64,000 nucleotides of DNA from Sediminibacterium sp. (lineage in GTDB: Bacteria; Bacteroidota; Bacteroidia; Chitinophagales; Chitinophagaceae), in assembly GCF_030695065.1 (NCBI RefSeq), contig NZ_JAUYTR010000009.1, positions 186,001 through 250,000 of the forward strand, read 5' to 3'. A program made the position numbers and the translations under genes. Positions 52,052 through 59,942 of this stretch are shown here, one piece after another (the stretch's first letter is position 1; each line of letters begins with the position of its first letter). A model generated the notes under the pieces. It made no database searches. It had not been told where the DNA came from and was given only the letters and a program-made list of their open reading frames with translations.

Positions 52052-54439
52052 ATGTTAAGTAATAGCCCTTCATATGATAAAAACAAATTAACTAACCCCT
52101 ATTTAGGGGGAAATTTAATTGATACTATAACCAATCATATAAATCTAGGCATTTTAATAGAAGATGAATCTGGATTAGTTGTATCGGTTAATAAGGAGTT
52201 TTGTAACATTTTTAATATTGATACCCCAATTGAAAAATTAATTGGAACAGACTTGCTATTGAATAGCAGTATTGATTTAACAGTATTAGAAAATCAATAC
52301 TATTTTATACAAAGAACAAATGAAATACTAAGTGATAGAGTACAAATAAATAATGATGCCATAGAATTAAAAAATGGAAATTATTTAGAAAGAGATTATA
52401 TGCCCATTTTAGATGGGAATATATACCAGGGTCATATTTGGTATTATAAAAATGCAACAGAAAAAATATTAGTTGAAAAGAAACTTGAAAAAATAAAAAA
52501 AGCGTACAGTGAGCTTTTCAATCATCTACCCAATGACATTGCTGTACTTGATCCAGAATACTCAGATTTATTTCTTAATCCAATTGCAGTAAAAGACACT
52601 GAACTAAGAAAATACATTTTAGAATGGATGATTAATCAAAATAATCCAGTTCAAGGTAATTCGATTATTTCTAATAAAACTATCAATAATTATCAAGATT
52701 TATTTACACAAGTAGTAGCAAATAAAGCGGAAGGCACAATAGAAGAAAAGCAAGTAAATGAAATTGGTGAAACGAGAGTTTATTTAAGAAATATAAAACC
52801 AATATTAGATGAAACTGGTAAACTCAATATGATAATTGGGTCAAATACAGACATTACTGAACGAGTAAAAACAGAAGAAAAATTAAAAAAAGCTAAATTA
52901 TTAACAGAAGAAATTGCAAAAGCTAAAGAATTATTTCTTGCAAATATTAGCCATGAAATTAGAACACCCTTAAATGGAATCTTAGGCGTAGTAAATTTAA
53001 TTAACAAAACAGAATTAACCCAACAACAAAGAAAAATGGCTTTAATGATTAATGAAGCCGCCAATAATTTATTAGTTATAGTAAACGATATTCTGAATTT
53101 AGAAAAGATTTCTTCTGGTGAAATTGCATTTGAAGAAATTCCATTTTCATTAGAAAATCAAATTCAAACAATTGTAGAAAGCTTTCAATATAAAGCAGAA
53201 GAAAAAAAATTATTATTAAAATTTGAAAATGAAATAGAAAAAAATCAATTGGTATTGGGAGACCCTTATAGAATATCACAAATATTAAATAATCTAATTA
53301 GCAATGCCATCAAGTTTTCTGAAAAAGGTTGTGTCGCAATTAAACTTAGCTGTATATCGGAAACGGAAAATTTAATTTGGTGCAAACTTGCAGTAAAAGA
53401 CGCTGGAATTGGGATAGAAGCAAATCAAATAGATCAAATATTCGAGCCTTTTAAACAAGCAGACAGCTCTATTACAAGAAGGTATGGAGGCACAGGATTA
53501 GGCTTAGGAATTTGTAAAAAATTAATAGAAAATATGGGTGGTAGAATTGCCGTAGAAAGCACACCCCAAAAAGGCTCAACATTTAGTTGCATCCTACCAA
53601 TTAAGAAGAATATTAAAGTTTTTACTCCAGCAGTTATTAAACCTAATTATGAAAAATTAAAAGGTTGTAGAATACTCTTAGCAGAAGACGTAGAAATGAA
53701 TCAGTTTATCACAAGGTCGCTTTTAGAAGAAAAAGGTGTTTATGTAAGTGTTGCTATGAATGGAAAAGAAGCAGTTGAAAAAGTAACAAATTATCAGTAC
53801 GATTTAATATTAATGGATATTTCTATGCCATATATAGATGGAATACAAGCAACATCTATCATTAGAAGCATGAGTGATTTAACAAAGAAAAATATTCCTA
53901 TTATAGCAATGACAGCCAATGCATTTAAAAAAGATGAAATCAAATACAGAGCCAATGGAATGAATGGTTATTTAAGTAAACCATTTCATGAAGAACAATT
54001 ATTAACTGCTATACTAGAAGTTCTAGACAATATGCCATTCGTAATACACGATGACCAAATTGAAAACGCTGTTACACTCAACCACAAACTTTATAATGAA
54101 GATTTAATTATGGGAATGGGAAAGGGGAAGCAAGAATTTATTCAAAAAATGGTGGGCTTATTTTTAAAAACTATGCCAACTGATATGGAATTATTAGTAA
54201 AGTCTGCCTCCAAAAATGAGTGGAAGACTGTAGAAAAAACTGCGCATCGAATGAAATCTGCTTTAAGAGGTATGGGCATTAAAGCAATAGCAAGTAAAGT
54301 GAAACTTATAGAAGAAATGGCAATGGCCGATCAATTTGACCAATCTATTCATACATATATAAGAGAAGTAAATGAAACTTTAAAACAAGTATTAACTCAA
54401 TTAAAGGATGATTACCCTAACACTTTTGTCCCAAAATAA
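52052..54439 (+). CDS. Soluble hybrid histidine kinase (PAS-PAS-HisKA-HATPase-REC-Hpt)
   Basis: The 795-residue protein has no membrane segment. Order: PAS-like (about 20-140), PAS (about 150-270), HisKA with His301 (LFLANISHEIRTPLNGILGVV), and HATPase_c with N-box ISQILNNLISNAIKFS, G1 VKDAGIGIEANQ and G2 RYGGTGLGLGICKKL. A receiver with Asp589 follows (YDLILMDISMPYIDG; MTANAFKKDE; YLSKPF), then a C-terminal Hpt domain with His732 (TAHRMKSALRGMG). This is a complete His-Asp-His relay that can phosphorylate a separate regulator, most simply the sigma-54 activator encoded 5 bases upstream. It is the only active-looking kinase in the island. Confidence 0.95.
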   Translation: MLSNSPSYDKNKLTNPYLGGNLIDTITNHINLGILIEDESGLVVSVNKEFCNIFNIDTPIEKLIGTDLLLNSSIDLTVLENQYYFIQRTNEILSDRVQINNDAIELKNGNYLERDYMPILDGNIYQGHIWYYKNATEKILVEKKLEKIKKAYSELFNHLPNDIAVLDPEYSDLFLNPIAVKDTELRKYILEWMINQNNPVQGNSIISNKTINNYQDLFTQVVANKAEGTIEEKQVNEIGETRVYLRNIKPILDETGKLNMIIGSNTDITERVKTEEKLKKAKLLTEEIAKAKELFLANISHEIRTPLNGILGVVNLINKTELTQQQRKMALMINEAANNLLVIVNDILNLEKISSGEIAFEEIPFSLENQIQTIVESFQYKAEEKKLLLKFENEIEKNQLVLGDPYRISQILNNLISNAIKFSEKGCVAIKLSCISETENLIWCKLAVKDAGIGIEANQIDQIFEPFKQADSSITRRYGGTGLGLGICKKLIENMGGRIAVESTPQKGSTFSCILPIKKNIKVFTPAVIKPNYEKLKGCRILLAEDVEMNQFITRSLLEEKGVYVSVAMNGKEAVEKVTNYQYDLILMDISMPYIDGIQATSIIRSMSDLTKKNIPIIAMTANAFKKDEIKYRANGMNGYLSKPFHEEQLLTAILEVLDNMPFVIHDDQIENAVTLNHKLYNEDLIMGMGKGKQEFIQKMVGLFLKTMPTDMELLVKSASKNEWKTVEKTAHRMKSALRGMGIKAIASKVKLIEEMAMADQFDQSIHTYIREVNETLKQVLTQLKDDYPNTFVPK

Positions 54440-54460
54440 ATTTTTATTCCAATTATGGGA
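54429..54460. repeat. TCCCAAAA / TGGGA half-site pair upstream of the 54571 gene
   Basis: TCCCAAAA (54429-54436, the complement of TTTTGGGA; partly coding, overlapping the kinase stop) and TGGGA (54456-54460) form an inverted pair. They lie about 65-95 bases upstream of the sigma-54-like -24 element at 54525, in the usual range for an enhancer. Confidence 0.35.
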
Positions 54461-54524
54461 ATTGATTTACAAATAGAAATATTCTAAATAATTGATAATC
54501 AATATAAAACATTCAAAATTGAAT

Positions 54525-54540
54525 TGGCACTGAATTGGAA
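54525..54540 (+). promoter_or_regulatory. Sigma-54-like promoter upstream of the 54571 gene
   Basis: TGGCAC-N5-TGGAA matches the sigma-54 -24 box perfectly (TGGCAC). The -12 box is partial (TTGCA expected), keeping the -13 G at the correct spacing. The predicted start of transcription is near 54551, 20 bases before the ATG. A sigma-54 activator gene lies 2.5 kb upstream. Confidence 0.4.
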
Positions 54541-54570
54541 GAATACAATTGAATACCTAAATTCAATGTG

Positions 54571-55173
54571 ATGAATGTAAATGTGTATATAAAAGAACAG
54601 CTATCGGAAATATCGCATAAATTATTAAGCGATCATTGTAATCATGAAATCATTCAAACAAAGGATCATACTTTATTTCCTTTCTTATATGGCAAATATG
54701 CATTGATGATTACTGAACCGGATCCGGAAAATGACATTCATATTGTATTTGATGGTTTTGAAAAGTTTAATCAATATCCAATTATTGCAGTGGGAAATTG
54801 GAAAGCAAACGCATATGGCCAAGCACTTTTTGAACGTTATCAAAAAAGCTATTTAATTAAACTGATAGATCCGCAAATTCAATTAAGAACATTGAATATG
54901 CTCAGAACAAATTGCTTTATATATATAGATTCTCATCACCAAGAAGACAATTCTGCATCACTAATAGAAGCTATGTATATGCAACTGCCCATTGTTGCCT
55001 ATGCTTCAGATTACAATAAAGCAATCACCCAAGATAACGCCATGCTTTTTAAACATTCAACTGAACTTATTGAAATACTTCACTCACTTCACCCTACCAA
55101 AGCGGCCAATAATGGCGTTTTAATGAAACAATCTATTAGTTCCCAACTGGAGAAGCTTCGTCTAATGCGCTAA
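54571..55173 (+). CDS. Glycosyltransferase-4 C-terminal-half-like protein (partial fold)
   Basis: The ATG at 54571 is preferred over the in-frame GTG at 54568. The 200-residue product matches only the C-terminal (donor-binding) half of GT4 enzymes of the DUF1972/rhamnosyltransferase-like group. AVGNWKANAYGQALFERYQ, IKLIDPQIQLRTLNMLRTNCFIYIDSHHQEDNSASLIEAMYMQLPIVAYASDYNKAI and the closing helix are visible; the usual HSxGGTNPSLVEAM core is degenerate. The N-terminal acceptor half is missing, so it may be non-catalytic or act with a partner. It has a sigma-54-like promoter and overlaps the convergent paralogue C gene by 38 bases. Confidence 0.7.
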   Translation: MNVNVYIKEQLSEISHKLLSDHCNHEIIQTKDHTLFPFLYGKYALMITEPDPENDIHIVFDGFEKFNQYPIIAVGNWKANAYGQALFERYQKSYLIKLIDPQIQLRTLNMLRTNCFIYIDSHHQEDNSASLIEAMYMQLPIVAYASDYNKAITQDNAMLFKHSTELIEILHSLHPTKAANNGVLMKQSISSQLEKLRLMR

Positions 55174-56995
55174 GTTCTTCAAATTGAGGTACTGTTAGGG
55201 GCTTAGTAATAAAATGGGTTACATTAGAATATTTTTTAGACTTCTCGTAATCATTGTGATCAATGGAAGAAGTCAATATGATAACTGGCCATGGTTGGTT
55301 CATCTTTTCATATTCTTCTAAAAAGTCCCATCCGTTTCTTCCCATGAAATTTAAGTCTAAAAATATTTTCCTTTTCAAAGTTGGATTTCCTTTTAAATAG
55401 GCAATGGCATCATCTATATTATCAAACACAGTTACAGTCATATTTGGAATTACATTCCTAATAATAACTGAATTTAGTTTATTAATCATATGGTCATCAT
55501 CTACCAATATTATTTCTTCTATTGCCTGATTTAATAAGAATTTATTTAATGCTATATTACTATTAGATGCAAAACTAACTTCATCGGAAATTTTCAGAAT
55601 TGCCTGATTCATTGTGTTTGCTGAGGATTCTATATCCAATAAAATCTGTTGAAACCCCTGCAGCGTGTTTTGTTGAAACTTGGCAGTTTGCAAAATTTGT
55701 AAGATTTTAGAAAATTCATGCCTTAACTCAAAAGATGCAATGTCTGAAATTTGCTTAAGGTGAGCCATTTGCTCTTCAACATCTTTTTCAGTCATTTTCT
55801 TTTTAGTAATATCATTTTGGATAGTCAAATAGCCAATAATATTTCCTTGCTTATCAAACAAAGTTTCCATTTTTAAATCCAACCAAATCTTGTTCCCGTT
55901 TTTAGCATAGAACACAATTTCAGTTCTTAAGCTTTTCCCCTGCTCAATCGCTTTTTTTAATTTATCCAATGAATCAGCAGCGGTGTCAGAACCCGACAAA
56001 ATAGCAATTGGCTCTTTACCATTAACCTCTCGTAAGGGGAAGCCTGTTAATTTCACAAAGCTGTCATTTACCCAAGTAATCCTATATCCAGGATCACATA
56101 AAATAATTACCACATTAATCCTTTGAGCAATTTTAGTGAACTTTGCAAATTCAACTTTAGATACATCCAACATCTCTTTTTGCCTATTCAATTGCAATTG
56201 TAACTCTTTCATATTGGTTACATCTTGCAGCGTACCAGCATAACCAACAAAATCTCCTAAATGAGAATACATAGGACTGCCTTGCATTTCTACCCATCTA
56301 TACGTTGCATCAAATTTTCTATACCTAAACTGGATTGTATAATCTGATTTTGTATGATATGCTGTATTTTGCTCCTCTGTTACTTTGTATTTATCCTCCG
56401 AATAAATACCATCCATCCACCCTTTGCCAGATTCATTTTCTAAAGAAACTCCTCTAAACTTTAGCCAGGCTTTGTTAACAAAATTGATTTGATGTTGGTG
56501 ATCGCTCATCCACATCATCTCCTTCATATAGTCTGCTATTTCACGAAACCATTCTCTATTTTGACCTGAGATTCCAGTTCCACCTGCACTTATTGCCGAG
56601 GAAGTATTAAACTGAACAGTAGAAGCAGCAGCAGATTTACCAACTAGTAAAAAAGCAACAGGGTAAGACCTACGATCATTTACTACAGTAAATTCATACT
56701 GTATGCAAGATTCTGTAGTATTTACTCCAGGGTGTTTTAATTTTAAATTTATTGAACCAGTAGACTTTGTTAGCAAAGCCTGATGTATAGCATCTTTAAT
56801 TAGCCCGGCATCAACTGAGTTAATTAATGAGTCAATATTCACTCCAACTACTGATTCACCAACTATTTGATAAATCCTTTGAAAAGCGTCATTACAAAAT
56901 GTAATATTTGCCTCTAGATCTGTTGTGAAAACAAAATGGTCGTTAGAAGAAATTTGGTCTAACAATCTTCTTTCAACACTATAAGGATAACGCAT
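55136..56995 (-). CDS. PAS/H-box-like/REC hybrid without kinase ATPase domain, H-box His replaced by Phe (paralogue C, 619 aa)
   Basis: The protein is closely related to paralogue A over its full length: three PAS-like domains (about 15-120, 145-260, 280-400), then LKQISDIASFELRHEFSKILQILQTAKF, then a receiver (IEEIILVDDDHMINKL; Asp547 in KIFLDLNFMGRNGWDFL; ILTSSID; Lys598 in FITKPLT). The H-box position is Phe422 (SFELRHE), where A and B have His (SHELRHE, SHEMRHE). The RHE motif after it is kept in all three. No HATPase_c motifs are present. It converges with the 54571 gene. Confidence 0.9.
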   Translation of the reverse strand: MRYPYSVERRLLDQISSNDHFVFTTDLEANITFCNDAFQRIYQIVGESVVGVNIDSLINSVDAGLIKDAIHQALLTKSTGSINLKLKHPGVNTTESCIQYEFTVVNDRRSYPVAFLLVGKSAAASTVQFNTSSAISAGGTGISGQNREWFREIADYMKEMMWMSDHQHQINFVNKAWLKFRGVSLENESGKGWMDGIYSEDKYKVTEEQNTAYHTKSDYTIQFRYRKFDATYRWVEMQGSPMYSHLGDFVGYAGTLQDVTNMKELQLQLNRQKEMLDVSKVEFAKFTKIAQRINVVIILCDPGYRITWVNDSFVKLTGFPLREVNGKEPIAILSGSDTAADSLDKLKKAIEQGKSLRTEIVFYAKNGNKIWLDLKMETLFDKQGNIIGYLTIQNDITKKKMTEKDVEEQMAHLKQISDIASFELRHEFSKILQILQTAKFQQNTLQGFQQILLDIESSANTMNQAILKISDEVSFASNSNIALNKFLLNQAIEEIILVDDDHMINKLNSVIIRNVIPNMTVTVFDNIDDAIAYLKGNPTLKRKIFLDLNFMGRNGWDFLEEYEKMNQPWPVIILTSSIDHNDYEKSKKYSNVTHFITKPLTVPQFEELSALDEASPVGN

Positions 56996-57318
56996 CTTAC
57001 TTCTTTAATTTATTAGTATAACTCAAAATACTCGTACTATAAATTAGCCAAATTGTTTTAAAGTACCTAACCAGGTTTTAATATAATTATAAAGCCATAG
57101 TATCAAGTAAGCGTAAATAATGACTTTCAATATGAACCACTTGATATTGTGGATGGAAAAAATTCTACCTAGCCAATATAAAAATTGGCCTATCAGTAGT
57201 AAAAAATAAGCGAAAAATATAGAACTGGAAGTTAGTTCACGCCACTTCATAGGTAATTCGTTGTATAATTTAAATATACTGTATTTTCATTCTGGAATAA
57301 ATAAATGCAGAATTTCTT
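56996..57318. other. 323-base gap with one possible small membrane ORF
   Basis: No confident gene lies between paralogue C and the GT4 gene. It holds a minus-strand ORF for a 68-residue two-helix peptide (57044-57250) and a weak TGGCTA-N5-TAGTA element (about 57035-57050) upstream of paralogue C. A further TGGAAT...TGCA pair at 57293-57309 has 1 base too much spacing for sigma-54. The rest is AT-rich without visible repeats or RNA structure. Confidence 0.6.
57044..57250 (-). CDS. Possible small membrane protein (68 aa)
   Basis: The ORF encodes two hydrophobic segments (SIFFAYFLLLIGQFLYWLGRI and WFILKVIIYAYLILWLYNYI) joined by a short basic loop. TATATTTA, one base from the -7 consensus, lies upstream on the minus strand. 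No family is recognised, and the ORF is in a gap that could equally be regulatory, so its reality is uncertain. Confidence 0.4.
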   Translation of the reverse strand: MKWRELTSSSIFFAYFLLLIGQFLYWLGRIFSIHNIKWFILKVIIYAYLILWLYNYIKTWLGTLKQFG

Positions 57319-58446
57319 ATGGAAATAATACATATGGTTTTTGCACGAAAAGCAAAAGAAAAAATAAACCAGTTGGTAGACATTGCTAACCAATTAGCAA
57401 CAGAGCAAATAAAATTGGGGCATACTGTTCAGGTTTGGGGAATTGGTTCGGGCACTTTAGATCAATTACAACAAAAGCCGTATAAAGTCATATGCTTTAG
57501 CACAAGCTTATTTATGTGGAATACCATAGACAATATGAAGAAAGCCATCAGTTTAATTAAGCCTGGCACAATCATTCATGTTCATGGAGGAATTATTCCA
57601 ATTTTTTACCCAATCATATTTCATCTTCATAAAAACAATTGTCCATTCATATTGTCACCTCACGGTAGATATAATACCAATACATTAAAATCTGCAAGCT
57701 TTTTAAAACGCAAACATTTCGAAAATTTTGACACAAATATTATTAATTGGGCTAGTGCTATTCATTTTGTTAGTGAGTTCGAAAGAAAAGAGCTTTTAGC
57801 TTGTTGCCCATTCGACTTACAAAAGTCATATATAATACCGAATGGATTAATTGACAACAATATTAATATTGCCCCTAAAATCATGAAACATGATGAAATT
57901 ATTTATTGCTTCTATGGAGAGCTAAATATGATTAATATGGGTATTGATATTTTACTAAACGCATTTTCCATATTTAAAAAAACAAATAGTAATAACGCTG
58001 TCCTCTGGATTATGGGAAATGGCAAAGACAGAAACACCATTTTGAAATCAATCAAAAAATTAGGGCTACATAAATATGTATTTGTAAAGCCAATGGTTTA
58101 TGGTGCACTGAAATTTGAACAGCTCAGTAAAATTGATATCATGGTAAGGCCTTCCAGACTAGACTACTCCCCTTTTGTAGTGTTAGAAAGCGCTTCTATG
58201 TCTATCCCTTCCATTGTTTCTAATGAAACTTATTTTGCAGAACTAATCAAAAATGCCAATGCTGGCTATACCTTAAAAGAAAATTCTGTAGAAGCACTTA
58301 CTCAAACTTTTATAGAAAGCATGAACGATATTGATTCAGTTCAATGGAATAGAAAAAAAATGAACGCCAGACAAATGGTCATTGATTATTGTGCCTGGAA
58401 CAAAATTGCCAGAGAACAAATAGCAGTATATCAAACAATTGTATAA
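57319..58446 (+). CDS. Glycosyltransferase family 4 protein
   Basis: The 375-residue GT-B enzyme shows an N-terminal acceptor domain (MEIIHMVFARKAKEKINQLVDIANQLATEQIKLGHTVQVWGIG; HVHGGIIPIFYPIIFHL; ILSPHGRYNTNTL) and a C-terminal donor domain. The latter includes IPNGLIDNN, YCFYGELNMINMGIDILLNAF, and MVRPSRLDYSPFVVLESASMSIPSIVSNETYFAELI, with the Glu of the EX7E-like motif. It probably adds a sugar to a surface glycan or lipid. No polysaccharide cluster surrounds it, so the product is unknown. The ATG follows a 68-base gap after the possible small ORF. Confidence 0.88.
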   Translation: MEIIHMVFARKAKEKINQLVDIANQLATEQIKLGHTVQVWGIGSGTLDQLQQKPYKVICFSTSLFMWNTIDNMKKAISLIKPGTIIHVHGGIIPIFYPIIFHLHKNNCPFILSPHGRYNTNTLKSASFLKRKHFENFDTNIINWASAIHFVSEFERKELLACCPFDLQKSYIIPNGLIDNNINIAPKIMKHDEIIYCFYGELNMINMGIDILLNAFSIFKKTNSNNAVLWIMGNGKDRNTILKSIKKLGLHKYVFVKPMVYGALKFEQLSKIDIMVRPSRLDYSPFVVLESASMSIPSIVSNETYFAELIKNANAGYTLKENSVEALTQTFIESMNDIDSVQWNRKKMNARQMVIDYCAWNKIAREQIAVYQTIV

Positions 58447-58460
58447 CCGAGCTTTTGAAT

Positions 58461-59444
58461 CTATAATACCAGCAAACTACATCCACGAATGTCTGCATGA
58501 TCCATTCTGCCAAGCACTTCAAAACTCCCATCTTCATATAGTTTCCCTATATCTTGGGTTGCAATAAAAGAGCAGCTGAAAATATTTGCCAGGTCAACAA
58601 TTTGTATAAGCCCTGTTCCCTCAGTTAATAACTCAAATGGGTCATCTTCTTTTCGAACAAATACTTTCATCCACGGTGGACAATAGTACCTCCCCATACC
58701 TTTAGAATAAGCTTGGCTAAGTAATTCGGTCATTCCGTATTCGGCATGAATATTTTTGAGTCCTAACCTACCAATAAGTGTTTTGTGTAATTCTAGACGG
58801 GTCAGTTCCCTCCCTCTCCCTTTCATTCCACCTGTTTCCATAACCACTGTATGTTTTAATTGTAAAGGAAACTGCGCTGAAAAATCAAGTAATGCAAATG
58901 TGACCCCCAACAATAAAGTGGGCTGACCTAGTAATTCCAATTCAGTTAACTTAGACGCCAATTCAGCGTAATTGTACAAATAAAAACCACTTTCTGCATG
59001 ATTACTCATTGCAATCATTTTATTGGCCATATATACCAAGGAAGAATTTTCTCTTTCTAAATAGGCAGGCAACAATGCCAATACACACCAGTTTTGAATT
59101 GAACCATATTGACGCTCAAATCCTTGAATAAAGGCCTGCTCGTAGATGGCTAAATCGGCCAAATAATGCCTGCTGGTTACCATTCCTGTTGTTCCACTGC
59201 TTTCAAAAACTTTCTGCTCTTGCCAATTTCCTGTTGTCACCCGCTGCTCTTTGAAAAATGAAATAGGCAACGCCGGTATGTTTTGTGGTATCTTTCGTTT
59301 AGTTGGCAATGAATCAATGAGGTCGACCCATTTGTGGTAAATTGGGTTGTATTGGTACTGAAATTGAAAAACAGTATTGCATAAATCATCAAAACTGGAT
59401 TCATTCACAGAAAAAATATTGTTAATATCAAAGGGTAGTACCAA
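58461..59444 (-). CDS. LuxE-like acyl-protein synthetase / acyltransferase
   Basis: The 327-residue protein resembles the LuxE/PaaK-like adenylate-forming branch. FESSGTTGMVTSRHYL is the phosphate loop, LLALLPAYLERENSSLVYMANKMI follows, then HTVVMETGGMKGRGRELTRLELH, IHAEYGMTELLSQAYS (the adenine/acyl-binding block) and GTGLIQIVDLANIFSCSFIATQDIGKLY. In Bacteroidota these are annotated as acyltransferases of uncertain function; they probably activate a carboxylate. It converges with the GT4 gene (14-base gap) and is divergent from the lipoprotein gene. Confidence 0.82.
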   Translation of the reverse strand: MVLPFDINNIFSVNESSFDDLCNTVFQFQYQYNPIYHKWVDLIDSLPTKRKIPQNIPALPISFFKEQRVTTGNWQEQKVFESSGTTGMVTSRHYLADLAIYEQAFIQGFERQYGSIQNWCVLALLPAYLERENSSLVYMANKMIAMSNHAESGFYLYNYAELASKLTELELLGQPTLLLGVTFALLDFSAQFPLQLKHTVVMETGGMKGRGRELTRLELHKTLIGRLGLKNIHAEYGMTELLSQAYSKGMGRYYCPPWMKVFVRKEDDPFELLTEGTGLIQIVDLANIFSCSFIATQDIGKLYEDGSFEVLGRMDHADIRGCSLLVL

Positions 59445-59465
59445 CCTTATTTGTATTGTTTTAAC

Positions 59466-59473
59466 TAAATTTG
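59466..59473 (+). promoter_or_regulatory. -7 element upstream of the 59490 lipoprotein operon
   Basis: TAAATTTG matches TAnnTTTG exactly, 16 bases before the ATG. A TTTG at 59450-59453 is closer than the normal -33 distance. Confidence 0.45.
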
Positions 59474-59489
59474 AATAGAAAGTAACCTG

Positions 59490-59942
59490 ATGAGTACAAA
59501 ATTATTAATCCTGCTGACAATTACGGTCTTTTTTTACGGATGTAAAAAAGATGAATTTAATACAAAGCCTACCCTTGAGTTTGGTGAAGTAAATTCCAGA
59601 GAACTCAGACAAGGCAATTTGCTCATTTTCAGTTTAAACTTTACAGATAAAGAAGGTGATATTCAAGATACACTTTGGGTGCAAAAAATTTCTAAAACCT
59701 GTCCAACCACCCCAGGTGTTCAGTTTATCAGCCCTAACAAAGTGCCCGATTTTACAGGAACACCTAATTTAAAGGGTAAATTAGAAATCACTTTTGTATA
59801 CAATGCAAATGTACCTGGAACCCCTTCAATAGTTGGATGTAACAACAGAAATGACACATCTTATTTTAGATTTTGGTTAAAAGACAAAGCCAATAATAGA
59901 AGTGATACCATTAACTCCCCTGACATTATCCTAATCAGGTAA
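59490..59942 (+). CDS. Small putative lipoprotein, unknown function
   Basis: The 150-residue product has a lipoprotein signal (LLILLTITVFFYGCKKDEF; lipobox Cys about residue 17). It then forms a beta-rich domain with DKEGDIQDTLWVQKI and a C-terminal DTSYFRFWLKDKANNRSDTINSPDIIL, resembling an immunoglobulin-like or Bacteroidota envelope domain. No enzymatic motif is seen. The next gene starts on the last base of its stop (TAATG), indicating coupling. Confidence 0.8.
   Translation: MSTKLLILLTITVFFYGCKKDEFNTKPTLEFGEVNSRELRQGNLLIFSLNFTDKEGDIQDTLWVQKISKTCPTTPGVQFISPNKVPDFTGTPNLKGKLEITFVYNANVPGTPSIVGCNNRNDTSYFRFWLKDKANNRSDTINSPDIILIR

Noticed and set aside
57035-57050. TGGCTA-N5-TAGTA upstream of paralogue C as a third sigma-54 site
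   Set aside because: Spacing is right but both boxes are weak and no TGGGA half-sites lie upstream, so I did not count it with the other two.
57293-57309. TGGAAT...TGCA resembling a sigma-54 promoter ahead of the GT4 gene
   Set aside because: The distance between GG and GC is one base too long, and the -24 box lacks CAC. It may be chance in AT-rich DNA.
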